Below, in pieces: positions 34,301-44,299 of a stretch of DNA of 64,000 nt (the stretch's first letter is position 1; every line of letters begins with the position of its first letter). The notes below the pieces were generated by a model that ran no database searches, had not been told where the DNA came from, and was given only the letters and a program-made list of their open reading frames with translations. Source of the DNA: Platycnemis pennipes (Eukaryota > Arthropoda > Insecta > Odonata > Platycnemididae); assembly GCA_933228895.1 (NCBI GenBank), contig OW121846.1:7285915-7349914 (forward strand), given 5' to 3'. The position numbers and the translations under genes are program-made.

Positions 34301-35560
34301 CATCTTCGCATAGATCCTTCATCCACATTCACCTTGCTTTTCTCGCTTAACGGTTTATTTCATTCCTGATTCTTTTGTAGCGAAGTTGCCCTTCTTCAGT
34401 TTCCACATTTTTATATTTTCTTCTCTCTTCAATCAATTCTAAGACTTCTTCTGTAATCCATGGCTTCTTTTTGACAACTTTTCTTCTCCCCAGAACTTCT
34501 TTTGCTGCTTCCTGTAGCCCGATTTTTATTTTCTCCCATCTCTTTTCTACTGATTTATCGGTCAAATCCTCTTTTATATTGTTTTCCACTGCCTTCTGGA
34601 AGGCCAGCCGTTGTTTAGGTTCTTTTAGTTCCTCTACTTGCCATGCGTTCTTCATTGATTTCTTCAATTTCTTGAGTTTTAAGTGACATTTCATCATCAC
34701 CAAGTTGTGGTCACTGTCGATATCTTCACATGGGTAACTTTTGCAGTTCTTCACCTGGTTTCTGAACCTCTGCTTCACTAAAATGTAGTCAATTTGAAAT
34801 CTTCTTCTGTCTCCAGGCATTTTCCAGGTATATCTTCTCCGTTGGTGGTTTTTAAACAATGTGTTTGCCACCACCAACTTGTGTTGTGTGCAGAATTCTA
34901 TAAGTCTTTCTCCTCTCTCATTTCGATATCCCAGGCCATATTTTCCTCTTATTCTTCCATTTTACCTTCGCCAACGACAGCGTTCCAATCTCCTTAAATA
35001 ATTAAGTTTTCTTCTCCTTTTACGTGCTTTATTACTTCCGTGATATCCTCATAGACGTCTTCCACTTCTTAATCTTCGTAGTCCGACGTAGGCATGTAAA
35101 CTTGTACCATAATGGTATCTGTAGGCTTGGTCTCAATCTTCACCATTATATTGCTCTCACTGTACTGCAGGAAGCTCTTCACATGCAGTCCCGCACTCTT
35201 CCTGAGCATTATGCCTACTCCAGCGTTACCATTCAGTGATCCAGTGTGAATAATATACTAACTCAACTATAATTTCCACTCCAAAAGTCTCGTTCTTCGG
35301 GCCATCTCATTTCACTGATTCCTAATACATCGAGGTCCATTCTCCGCATTTCCACCTTCAGGTTCTCCAGTCTTCCGCAGGTCCGAAGTGATCGCACGTT
35401 CCTACCCTAAAATGACTATCACACTTGACTGATGTACTCTCTCGTGTAGTCCGCTCCCGGAGATCCGAATGGGGGACTATTACCACAGCCGTAAAAGTAA
35501 ATGCTACCATGCCTGTAGTGAAATGAGTGTCGCTGTACCGACCACTGTGGTCTCCACCTT
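31318..35560 (-). pseudogene. RTE ORF: endonuclease-RT, split copy
   Basis: Endonuclease part at 34347-35560 with YTWKMPGDRRRFQIDYILVK, SDHNLVMMK and a KKPWITEEVLELIEERRKYK linker. After the GC-rich insertion the RT continues: DKSSGIDDIPAELIKNAGEK (32700-32765), DLEKAFDNVDWN (32330), KGVRQGCALSPVLFNVYIEK (32180), the FADD pair in LRFADDIAVMAE (32050) and the C-terminal YGSEAWTI, WCYRRMMQIKWIDRVKNEE and RGRPRM-like (here GKGRPRM) end. Several frameshifts and stops. Same family as the plus copy at 17.1-20.5 kb. Confidence 0.85.
32811..34064. mobile_element. GC-rich insertion in the RTE, possible solo LTR
   Basis: Comparison with the intact RTE near 19000-19040 shows that this block interrupts the ORF between the segments encoding the RT start and the preceding linker. 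It begins TGTCACGAATCCGCGC, has an AT-rich first third and a GC-rich core (33230-34010), and ends near GTTGGTCTCACA. TG...CA ends and the layout suggests a solo LTR, but I could not fix a target duplication. Long overlapping frames on both strands (for example 33232-33936) reflect GC-rich low-stop composition; the proline- or glycine-rich products look like nothing real. Confidence 0.5.
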
Positions 35561-35654
35561 CACTCATATGAAGAAGAGCTGCTGCCCTCTCCTCCGGGTG
35601 ATGGGAAGCATAATTGCTGGCGGCCTCCCATCGCCAAGTCACACGGTGAAAGAA

Positions 35655-36245
35655 AAGAGATATTTGAAAGTCCCTTAGCGTACTGTTTCGAACTCATTTA
35701 CGTCGCGCTATCCAGATTGCCCGGTCCTCAGAATCGGGCTGTAATACAACGACCCGGCCGATCGCTATCTGCCGTTTAGAATAGCATATTGCGAGCGCGC
35801 TGTGGGTAATTTTTAGAGTAGCGACTTCCGGTGACTCTTGGGCATTCAGAATAGCATATAGTGACTGGGTCGCTATAAAATTGAAAATATCCATTTTTCC
35901 GCTATTATGACGCATCTCTCTAACGACACTATATTGTTTAGAGTAGCAGTCCATATCATGTATGAAGTATTTGTTGTAGCATGTCTTCCACATTGGCTTG
36001 GACAACGGTTTTGCTGGTCTCCTGGTAGGAATATGGGCTGCTATTCTGAAGGAGATAGCGTCGGCCTTATGCGTCATAATAGCGGAAAAAATTGATATTT
36101 TCAAGATTATTACGACCCAGTTGCAATATGGTATTCTGAACGGCAGATAGCGACCGGCCGGGTGGTAATACTATTCCCCGATTCTGAAGACCAGGAAATC
36201 TGGATAGCGCCACGTAAATCAGTACGCTGAATGACTTTCAAATGT
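35655..36245. mobile_element. Palindromic inverted-repeat element
   Basis: Arms of more than 200 bp pair end to end: left TTGAAAGTC, AGCGTACTG, GCGCTATCCAGATT, CCCGGCCGATCGCTATCTGCC, and right the reverse complement of close variants. Both arms continue into the GAAAATATC and CCGCTATTATGACGCAT segments. It repeats the motif GCTATTCTGAA / TTCAGAATAGC several times, the same motif that forms the ends of the large inverted-repeat structure, so the two are probably related. No transposase. Confidence 0.65.
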
Positions 36246-36370
36246 TTCGAATATTTACTTCGAGTAGTTTATATATTCGACGTTTGTTTACTAATTGAAA
36301 TCACTGGACGTCTGCATTTCAAGTTTCGGCAATTTTTAATGCATATGTAGAAGCCCGGGGTAGGCTACGA

Positions 36371-36529
36371 TTAGAGAAAATGAGACATATATGTGTTTGT
36401 AATTGTGAAATCAGTGAACTGTTGTGTACTAAGGAATTCGTCGTCGTAGGTGGTGCCTGTTTTAGTTTCTGTGGTTGTATCTTCTTCTTGTGGTTGTTTA
36501 GTTTCTGTGTATCGGAAAACGTCAGACAT
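36371..36529 (-). CDS. Small 52-codon open frame in the central region
   Basis: Minus strand, ATG at 36529, stop at 36371. The predicted peptide starts MSDVFRYTETKQPQEEDTTT and is Thr/Glu/Gln-rich with two related ETK-type segments. A purine at -3 of the ATG (GAACATG) is a fair Kozak context. It lies in the unique centre between the inverted arms, where an element gene would sit. I recognise no domain. It could be a first exon, a remnant or chance. Confidence 0.2.
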   Translation of the reverse strand: MSDVFRYTETKQPQEEDTTTETKTGTTYDDEFLSTQQFTDFTITNTYMSHFL

Positions 36530-37060
36530 GTTCACTTAATTTGGTAAGCATTAAATCTAATTAAGAGTTACTGGAAAGTGTTATTTATCAACTTACCGCA
36601 GACCCACGGGCTTCCGTCCCATTCCCCTCAGTAAACCAACTACGATTTATAAATTTTATATAGGAGAATAATAACAGAAGCATAGTATGAATCCATTAGA
36701 AGTGATGGAAGAGAGATTAATTAACCATTTCCGTGTGTCGAAGGAAGTGACAATGTTTGTAGTAAACTGGCTTGATTAAAACTTACTGCGAGAAAAATCC
36801 TGGCTTGCTGATGCGTAAATTCTCATTAATATATCATCATGGTAGACGGGGAAAGTGTGAAGTGCCATATGCCTTGTTGCAAAGAAAGTTTATTAATGTG
36901 AACGTATTTACAGTTTATAGTACCTTTGATTAGTTATTTACTTGCCCGATGAAAAGCAATAAATCTCCTGGCGACAATAATCCTTTCCATTTTATTGTTT
37001 ATTTAGAACGTCTACATGGGGGCGTTCTTAATTGTAATTAGTATATTAACAGCTATGGTT
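36530..37060. other. Central noncoding region of the inverted-repeat structure
   Basis: AT-rich; no transposase or other coding identified, so the structure as preserved is nonautonomous. Confidence 0.45.
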
Positions 37061-37891
37061 ACCCTTGAGTCTAAACGATTTTTATTTCGCTTCAATTGTA
37101 AACAAACAATAGTGATTTCATGAAAACAGATTATGCTGTCAGAAATGAGAAAACGACCCAGATCCACTATCCATTAATACGTTATCTAACGCTGTAGTGT
37201 TTGGTTTAGTTAAGAAATTAATGCTATACCCTTGATGAAATAACCAAGGAAGCTACCAGTACTGAAACGACTTATTGCTGAAGGTGAGCAGCTGTCGGTA
37301 GGCCACATGTGAAAGGTGTCACTTAATAATCTTGAAAGGTACAGAAACCACAAGCATTTCAGTTCTATTAATGTGCAAACTGTATAATTAAGAAACTATT
37401 GATCTTGTGTGATGATAAATACGGTTTCCGTACGAGTACCCTAGCCTCCGTAGCAAAACATTTTTATTGTTTATCAATGCTATTAACAAACTCGTATTTA
37501 TATGCCTATCAATAAACGCCATATAAATATTGATAATGAATACATTTTGAACGTATGACCTATTCTCTGGAATGCTTTTATAACGTAAAATAGCCACGAA
37601 AAGTCATATTTATCGCTAAAAGGATTTTAATAAACTACAGGCGCAAACAATTTTACGACGTGTTTGGCAGTTTCATATGCAAATGTAAGCAGGAGAGTTA
37701 CTTAAGTTAACTATGTTTGCTCGAAAGATGCATTAATCTGAATGGATACGCGAATTTTACAAGAAGGGAAACAAATTATGCATGCATAATTTAATGCATT
37801 AATATCAGCTGTTCGCTGGCCATTGTGAGAGGCGTAAAGTAAGCCTTGAATCTGTCCTAAACTGTCCCTGTTAGGAGACGTTAAGATTAAG

Positions 37892-40020
37892 ATGTTAGGA
37901 GAATATTTATATAGCAATCCTAAAGCGTTTTGGTCATATGTGAGAGAGCTTAAGGGAAATAAGTCCACAGTGCTCACACTTAAAAATGATAAAGGAATCA
38001 GAGTCACCAGCAGTGTAGAAAAAGCCAACACTTTAAACACCTTCTTCCAAAGTGTATTCAACTCATCGTCACAAAACGCAGTGGAACCACCGCCGAACAC
38101 TTTCAGTGAGCAAATGCCCGAAATAAACATTTCATGTCGCGGAATAGAGCAGCAGTTAAAAAGCATAAGTAAAAACAAATCACCAGGTCCCGATCAAATT
38201 CCTTCCAGAGTATATAAAAAATTAGCTTCTGAAATAGCCCCCTATCTAGAAATAATATTCAATAAAACACTAAAGAACCACACAGTACCCAAGGATTGGA
38301 AAGTAGCTAACATTACACCTATATTTAAAAGCGGTGATAGGGAAGAACCTAGTAACTACAGACCCATTTCACTCACGTCAATCTCTTGTAAGATATTTGA
38401 GCACATAGTAGTCAGTTCGATCATGGGTCATTTGGATAGTCAGGGATTACTCATAAACAGCCAGCATGGGTTCCGGAAAGGTAGATCTTGCGAGACACAA
38501 TTAGCTTTATTCGTACACGATATTTTAGTCCACGGCGAAAGCAGTACTGAAGTTGATGCGATATTTTTAGATTTTAAAAAGGCTTTCGATAAAGTTCCTC
38601 ATGACAAATTAATCTTGAAGTTAGAGAGTTTTGGTAAAAATAAAGACGTTGTATGTTGGGTAAAAGAATTCTTAAGTGGGCGAGAGCAGAGGGTTGTCAT
38701 AGATGGTATCATGTCGGACACAATCGAAGTCACATCGGGAGTTCCCCAGGGTAGCGTAGTAGGTCCGCTTCTTTTTCTTTTATACATAAACGATTTGGGT
38801 ACCGTAGTTAGTAGTAACCTTAGACTTTTTTCAGACGATGCGGTGGTGTACAGGGGTATATCAAACGAAGAGGACACGAAATCACTTAGCAAGGATTTAG
38901 ATGCAATTCAAGAGTGGTGCGACAAATGGCAGTTATAACTCAACCTTAAAAAGTGTGTAGCTATCCATTTTTGGAGGAGGAATAATTCGATAGAGCGATC
39001 CTATAGAATTAATAACACGAAGATCGAAAACGTTGAAACCGTAAGATATTTAGGTGTAACAATCACTAAAGATTTATCGTGGAGTATACACATCCGGGAA
39101 ATATGCGGCCGAGCGAAGAGAAAGCTAGGATTTATAAAAAGAGTACTTGGGAAATGTGATGAGAAGACAAAAGAGCGATGCTACTTTTCACTAGTTAGGC
39201 CCCACCTTGAGTATGCGGGGATCGGGTTGGTGTGGTGGCTAGAGTACTGGCCTCCCATCCCGAGGGCCCGGGTTCGATTCCCGGCAGTGGAGGATTTTTC
39301 AGTGGAAAACCGGTCCCCACTTGAGTGCCTAGTGGAGGGCATTTCAAGTACAGTACTCCGTCCGTCGGATGGGACGTTAAGCCGTGGTCCCCTTGGCGCC
39401 TTTCGTTAAGAGTAGGCTAATGCCGACGCCGGGTTTCTCTCCACCCTTCCTCCGTTCCCTAAAAAAAAATTCCTACCATTACCCAATTACCCACCTATCC
39501 TATATGGCGCAAATGACATCAGCTGTCGGTCGCCTCCCCTAAATAACCAACCAACCTTGAGTATGCAGCTAGTGTATGGGATCCTAATGAATTAGGTTTG
39601 ATGAGAGAACTAGACAGTGCGCAGCGTAGAGCAGCTAGGTTCGTCAAAAGGTGTTACGATAGGTTGAGTAGTGTATCAGAATTAATACAAGAATTAGGGT
39701 GGGAATCATTATCAGAGCGTAGATTAAAGTTCAGATTAAATCTATTGCAGAAATTTCAATTGGATAGCTTTACTGAAGATGTTAGGCACATATTAAAAAC
39801 ACCAGCGTATTATGCTCGATTCGACCAGATAAATAAAATTAGAGAGATAGATTGTCGTACAGATAGATTCAAAATGGCATTTTTCCCCCGTACTATAAGA
39901 GAACAGAATAGGCAGCATAGGAAAGGGATAGGTAGGGGAAATATTTTAGAGTATTCTGTAGTGCATGATGCATGTATTAACCCCTCAAATACTATAGATA
40001 CTAACAATCTAGTTGCATGA
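37892..40020 (+). pseudogene. CR1 ORF2: reverse transcriptase and C-terminal domain
   Basis: 348 open codons to a stop at 38936 (a QL-stop where related copies read QLELN), then the same frame continues to the SINE and resumes after it to 40020. RT blocks: KSPGPDQIPSRVYKKLA, NYRPISLTSISCKIFEHIV, RKGRSCETQLALF, FLDFKKAFDKVPHD, SGVPQGSVVGPLLFLLYIND, and the catalytic pair as FSDD (usually FADD). The C-terminal region has CYFSLVRPHLEYA, WDPNELGL, RRAARFVKRCYDRL and RTIREQNRQH. Endonuclease and ORF1 are missing by 5' truncation. Confidence 0.9.
39217..39553 (+). mobile_element. tRNA-derived SINE with 13-bp target duplication
   Basis: Flanked by exact ACCTTGAGTATGC at 39204-39216 and 39554-39566; uninterrupted CR1 near 45497 confirms the insertion. 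The head has an A-box-like GTGGCTAGAGTACTGG and a perfect B box GGTTCGATTCC at 39271-39281. The body contains a GGATGGGACGTTAAGCC block common to many invertebrate SINEs, and the tail is a short AACC repeat. 337 bp, complete. Depends on a LINE for mobility, probably a CR1- or RTE-type enzyme. Confidence 0.9.
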
Positions 40021-40406
40021 GACCCTTTAGTTGCTTGCTTGCATGCTAGTAGTGCATGATTGGTGACCTTCACCCCCTGCCACACACCCTAGCGGTGGCT
40101 TGCAGGGTATCGTGTAGATGTAGATGTAGATGTCCCATAAAAATGTAAACAGGCTTGGAATTGGCTGCCGGAATTTTTGTTTTCTGATCCTTACGGTTCT
40201 CTACCGGAAGAGGCAGTTTATGGCTGGGCCTGGGCTGGGCTCTATAGGGCTGGGCTCTATAGGCAGAGGCAGAGGCAGTTCTCAATTATTACGACTCTGA
40301 ACAGGGCAATTTATACCGCAACTCGATTGAGAGTAGCGGATCGAGCAATAATGACACGCCGAATAGCGCGGCCTTTTAATTGCGACCCCGATTCAGAATA
40401 GCAGCC

Positions 40407-40780
40407 GCAACTTTGACCTAAAGACACCGCCGTAATCTCAGATTTGACAGACAATTGCCCTCTTAAAAATTATGGGCCTACTTGGAGAGCCACTATAAAA
40501 CACAAATTTCCAATATATATTTTCAAAACTGAGTCAATGGAATAAAATAAAGTTGGTAGGCACATACATAAGCAATGTTAGGCATATATTGACGACAGGT
40601 AAAAAAATGCATTTTTGCTACTCCAAAAAAATTTTGTTTTCTTCTCACTCAACCAGCAACAAACGTTTTTACAATGTTTTCCTTCAGTGTCAGTTTTATC
40701 ATTCTAATCAGCTTTTATTGAATACCATAATTGAGAATGAAACAAAACATCGTAATTTTCCTCACAACTTTTAATTACCC
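40407..40780. other. No recognisable feature
   Basis: AT-rich right flank of the inverted-repeat structure; nothing identified. Confidence 0.5.
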
Positions 40781-41115
40781 GGTTAATGGTATTTATGCGG
40801 GGCTGTCGCTCAGGTAGCTAGGGGGACGGAGGTCATTAGAGGGGTCCACCCTTGGTCTCCTCGAAAATTGAGCCTCGCCCATCCCGGGAGCCCAGCGAAG
40901 GTAGACCTTTCCCAGCGGGTGGGGTCTCCGGGGAAATTGACCTCTAGACATGGGTTTTCAAAGTTATGAACTAAGGAACGTATCAACAATTTAACTTCTT
41001 CATCGCATCGTTCATTCCTAGACGTCGAAAAACGTTTTTTGGTTGACACTCTACGATGGAAATTAAGGATTTTCCTATTTTTCGCGTAAAAAGCGGATGG
41101 GATGTGGCAACGTTG
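40781..41115 (-). repeat. Unnamed ~330-bp interspersed repeat, copy C
   Basis: Minus-strand copy with both ends clear: CAACGTTGCC at 41115 and ACCATTAACC at 40790-40781, the same as copy A. Internal landmarks on the minus strand: TTAATTTCCATCGTAGAG, TCAACCAAAA, ATAACTTTGAAAA, GAGGTCAATTT, GACCCCACCC and CTCTAATGACC. Confidence 0.6.
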
Positions 41116-41309
41116 CTGCCCGAGAGGGAGAGTTACGAAAAAGTGGGCAGGAAAAGATAGACTGTGCGAGTCTTATTCGGGGATCTCAATGTTCGTCACC
41201 CGAGTAGCTTTATTGGAGGGGGAGGAGCTGTGCTTGATTATTTGTTTGATAGGGCTGATTAGGACGATATGAAAGAGGAGTTGCGAAAATCATTTAATAA
41301 AGTTCCCTT

Positions 41310-41955
41310 CATCAGTATTTCAATTTTGGAATTGGTTTACTGCGGATCTCCATTCTTCCGTATTCTATCCAATACATCTGTTTCTTATTCTGCTTTTCCA
41401 TATACTTTTCATATATATCCTAGATTGATCTGGCCATTAAATGTCATTATTATCCTCCGGCATTATATATTGAATGCTTCAATTCTTCGCTGGTATGTTT
41501 TTCCGATGCTCCATGTCTCTGACCCATAGAGTGCCTCGCTCCTTACTTTTTGTTTATTCTCATATTATATTCGTAAATTACCAGGTCCATAGTATTCCAA
41601 GATGCTTACAGGTCCACTTACCTTATGTTAGAACTGCGATAGCCATCTGCGAACCGGAAGCATGTTTATTTCTTCATCATTAACCTTAATTACTTTTTTG
41701 CCAATTTCTTCTGTTTCTCGTTTTGATTCTTTTGGGTGCATATTGAATAATAATGGCGAGAGGCTGTATCTTTGTCTAACTCCTCATTTATTTTGGCTTC
41801 TATTTTCCTTCCATCATTCATTCGTACTGTTGTGACCTGATTCTTGGAGAGGCGACATATAATTCTTTTTCCTTGTAGTCCATCCCAACTGCTTTCAGTA
41901 TCCTGAACATCTTATTCCATTCCAAGTTGTGAAATACCTTGTTGATGGAGGCTTT
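41310..41955 (-). pseudogene. RTE-like LINE RT relic, second family
   Basis: Minus-strand fragments in RTE order: FHNLEWNKMFRILKAVGMDY (usually AFDNVxWNK), RLSKNQVTTVRMNDGRKIEA, a broken GVRQGCxLSP region, INMLPVRRW in place of LRFADD, then EALYGSETWSIGKTYQRRIE and a VLDRIRKNGD end near 41330. It differs at most positions from the main RTE family, so it is an older or different lineage. It abuts the start of the long CR1. Confidence 0.6.
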
Positions 41956-42002
41956 AATGTGAGTCACGGGCCAGATGAGGAATTTCAGAAATTAGGATTA
42001 GG

Positions 42003-43006
42003 ATGACTCCCATTAGTCTAGTTGTCAATCTTTTACGTGACTCACCCGATCGCGAACCCTTGCGGGCTCGAATCGCTAAGCTCGAGAAGACGGTGGATAA
42101 GCTCAACTCTCTCGTGGAGCGGCTGGTGGCGACATTGAGACGTTCGAGGGAGGTGGGGGTCGTCCAAGGCCTTCCGTACGTGTTGGTGCGGGGGCGAGCC
42201 CTGGTGCTGCCGAGGGTTGGAGGGTTGAGGACGTTCCCCGCACTCCCGAGCCCCTCGCGGCGCCTACCTCCGAATCCGGGGGAGAGTGGGAAGTGGTGCC
42301 GTGGGGTCACCCTATACAAACGGGGCAATGCAGAGGTGGAAGTCGAGCCTTTCCTCGTTAGTAATTGGATCGATGGGCTGGCGGAGGTCGGTGCATCGAA
42401 CGCTCCGTCTCGGGAAGCTTCGCCGACTGGGAGTCGGAATGGAAGGGAAGGAGCATTAATGATAGGTAGCGCCAATGTACGCCGGGTAGCGGACTCGATG
42501 CGTGCCAGGACTCGTCGGGAAGGAGGAGGTGAATCCCGAAGGAGAGGTGACGAAGAACGGGTACGCTCTTGATGTATACCAGGAGGTATGGTGCCCCAGG
42601 TGACGAAGGCGTTGAAGGCAACGGTCAGAGCCACTAACTGCTCTAAGCTGCACGTAGTCGCCCATGTCGGCACTAACGACGCCGCGAAACCGGGGTCCGA
42701 GGATGTAATGGATTCCGTAAGGGATCTATGCTCCGAGTTCCACCGCGTTCGTGGAGGTCTGGGTGTCGATATGAGGCTGACTATATGCAGCTTGGTACCT
42801 AGGACGGATCGGGGGTCGATGATTTGGAGCCGAGTGTAAGGCATAAACCGGAGACTTAGTGAAGTCTGTGGGAGCGAGGAAGCTGAGCTTTTGGACCTCG
42901 GGCCGGAGCTGGAAACGAGTCGGGTGCCCCTGAATCGCTCGAGTGTCCACTACACGGACGAGGCATCGTCTAGGGTAGCGGGTAGGATACTAGGAGCATA
43001 CACGTA
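42003..43006 (+). pseudogene. CR1 ORF1: coiled coil plus SGNH esterase-like domain
   Basis: First 190 codons open (42003-42572): a coiled-coil-like LRARIAKLEKTVDKLNSLVE, a proline/glycine-rich linker, then MIGSANVRRVADSMR, in the position of the SGNH block I (usually G-D/S-S). A second frame (42588-42839) has LHVVAHVGTNDAAKPG, the block III GTND motif. After a stop, SVHYTDEASSRVAGRILG near 42945-42995 fits block V with the catalytic His. CR1 ORF1 proteins with such an esterase domain are known. Two breaks make this copy inactive. The frame on the opposite strand (41954-42844) is a shadow. Confidence 0.75.
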
Positions 43007-43249
43007 GGGTTTAGCTCAGGTGGTAGCCCACGGTGCAGGTCAATCAGCGGGGGAAAAATTGTGGAAGAATTTGACAAAACACGCAGATTAGATTTAGAAA
43101 GTCAGAGAAAAATACATAAAATGAACGAAAATGCTAAACCATCAAATGTAATGGGTAGATAAAATATTAGGTCGGTAAAAGAATTATCGAGGAAAATTTT
43201 AGTTAGCAAAGAGCACCAAGAGAGAAACAGATGGGGAGAAAGAATTTCA

Positions 43250-44254
43250 GTGATAGTAGGGGATTGTCGTAATTTAAGAAATAAAGTAGCTGAATTTCAC
43301 CACCTCATAAATAGTACTGATGCAGATAAAATCGTAGGTACAGAAAGCTGGCTTTTGAAGAACATATCAGATTATGAAGTATTTCCGAAGTGTTTTACCG
43401 TACACAGAAAGGATAGAGTAAGCAGAAACGGAGGAGTATTATTTATAGCTGTGAAGGACCCGTATGTCAGTAGAAGTGAACTTATTTCGGAGCGAAATGT
43501 TGGAAGTATTTGGTGTTCCGTTAAAAGTAAAAGTAGTTACGCAAAAAAGATATATGTAGGTGCATATTACAGGTCACCGGATGCAGACATCAATTCTATA
43601 ATGGAACTAAAGTCAGAGATAGGTACATTAATTTCTCGGAACATTGATAGAGGAATAATAGTAGGCGGAGACTTCAATCTCCCTTTGATAGACTGGAATA
43701 CGTGTAGTTTTATAACAGGAGTTACGGATAAGGAACTCTGCGAATCACTGTTGAACACCTTTACGTCTCATTCTTTACAACAACTATTAACAGAATCGAC
43801 CAGGTGAAACAACATTCTAGATTTGTTAGGAATAAATATACCCGAAAGAGTTCTAAATACAGTTACAGACACGGGAATTAGTGATCATAAAATAGTGAAT
43901 GCGAAGTTTATTGTAGGCGTTGAAAGACATTATAATCAAAGAGGAGGGTATACTTATTTGGCAAGGCTAATTACGACGCACGGTACGAAAGAGGAATTAA
44001 AGGAATGGTTTAATGTATTTACTGAACAAAGCAAAGTATTAGATACAGAGGATTCGTGGAGAAAATTTCATGAGGTCACCCGTAAACCAGTTAATAAATA
44101 CATACCAAGTAAATTCATTAGTGATAATACAGAGCCAAGGTGGTATAACGCGGAGGTTAGGAAATCACTAAAGCGACAAAGGGTATGCCACGATAGGATG
44201 AAAAATGCAGGATGGGGTCTATCGGTAGAGGAAAAAAAGTTAGTTCAAAACTAG
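43250..44254 (+). pseudogene. CR1 ORF2: APE-type endonuclease and linker
   Basis: APE-like endonuclease that nicks target DNA. Motifs in order: NLRNKVAEFHHLINSTDADK, IVGTESWLLKN (metal-binding Glu), RNGGVLFIAVKD, VGAYYRSPDAD, VGGDFNLPLIDW, then after a stop at 43805, NILDLLGINIPERV and GISDHKIVNAKF (catalytic SDH). The linker EELKEWFNVFTEQSKVLDTE through KYIPSKFISDNTEPRWYN leads to the RT. Apart from the stop and one frame change the domain is close to complete; it is the only readable CR1 endonuclease in the window. Confidence 0.85.
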
Positions 44255-44299
44255 AAAAATCGAGAGCATTAGCAAGGAAGTCGTGTCGACAAGCGTTAT

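Larger units (their letters stand above)
31293..35646 (-). mobile_element. RTE LINE, minus-strand copy, nested
   Basis: Second RTE copy. Its 3' end with the GAT-rich tail is at 31293, and its 5' end lies near 35646, where similarity to the plus copy stops just upstream of the GTGACTTGGCGATG motif. It is thus about 200 bp shorter at the 5' end. It lies inside the inverted-repeat structure at the inner edge of the left arm and is itself split by a 1.25-kb GC-rich insertion (32811-34064). No clear target duplication. Confidence 0.85.
37869..40130 (+). mobile_element. CR1-type LINE, best preserved ORF2
   Basis: 5'-truncated CR1 inserted into the right arm. TGTCCC lies on both sides (37863-37868 and 40131-40136), a likely short target duplication, and the other arm runs through the site uninterrupted near 29595. 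It ends with the family's GTAGATG repeat tail. A SINE (39217-39553) is inserted in it. With only one premature stop over more than 2 kb it looks like the youngest CR1 here. Confidence 0.9.
37061..40406 (-). repeat. Right arm of the ~11-kb inverted-repeat element
   Basis: Reverse complement of the left arm, ending at 40406 with the complement of GGCTGCTATTCTGAATC. The arm is split by a CR1 insertion at 37869-40130. Without insertions it is about 1.08 kb against about 1.4 kb for the left arm; most of the difference is the ~220-bp stretch present only on the left. The open frame at 37711-38178 (minus) and its counterpart at 29522-29755 are arm sequence, not a gene. Confidence 0.75.

Noticed and set aside
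41954..42844. A 296-codon minus-strand open frame, one of the longest in the window
   Set aside because: It is the antisense of the CR1 ORF1, where the plus strand has a coiled coil and esterase blocks in order. The minus frame has no motifs.
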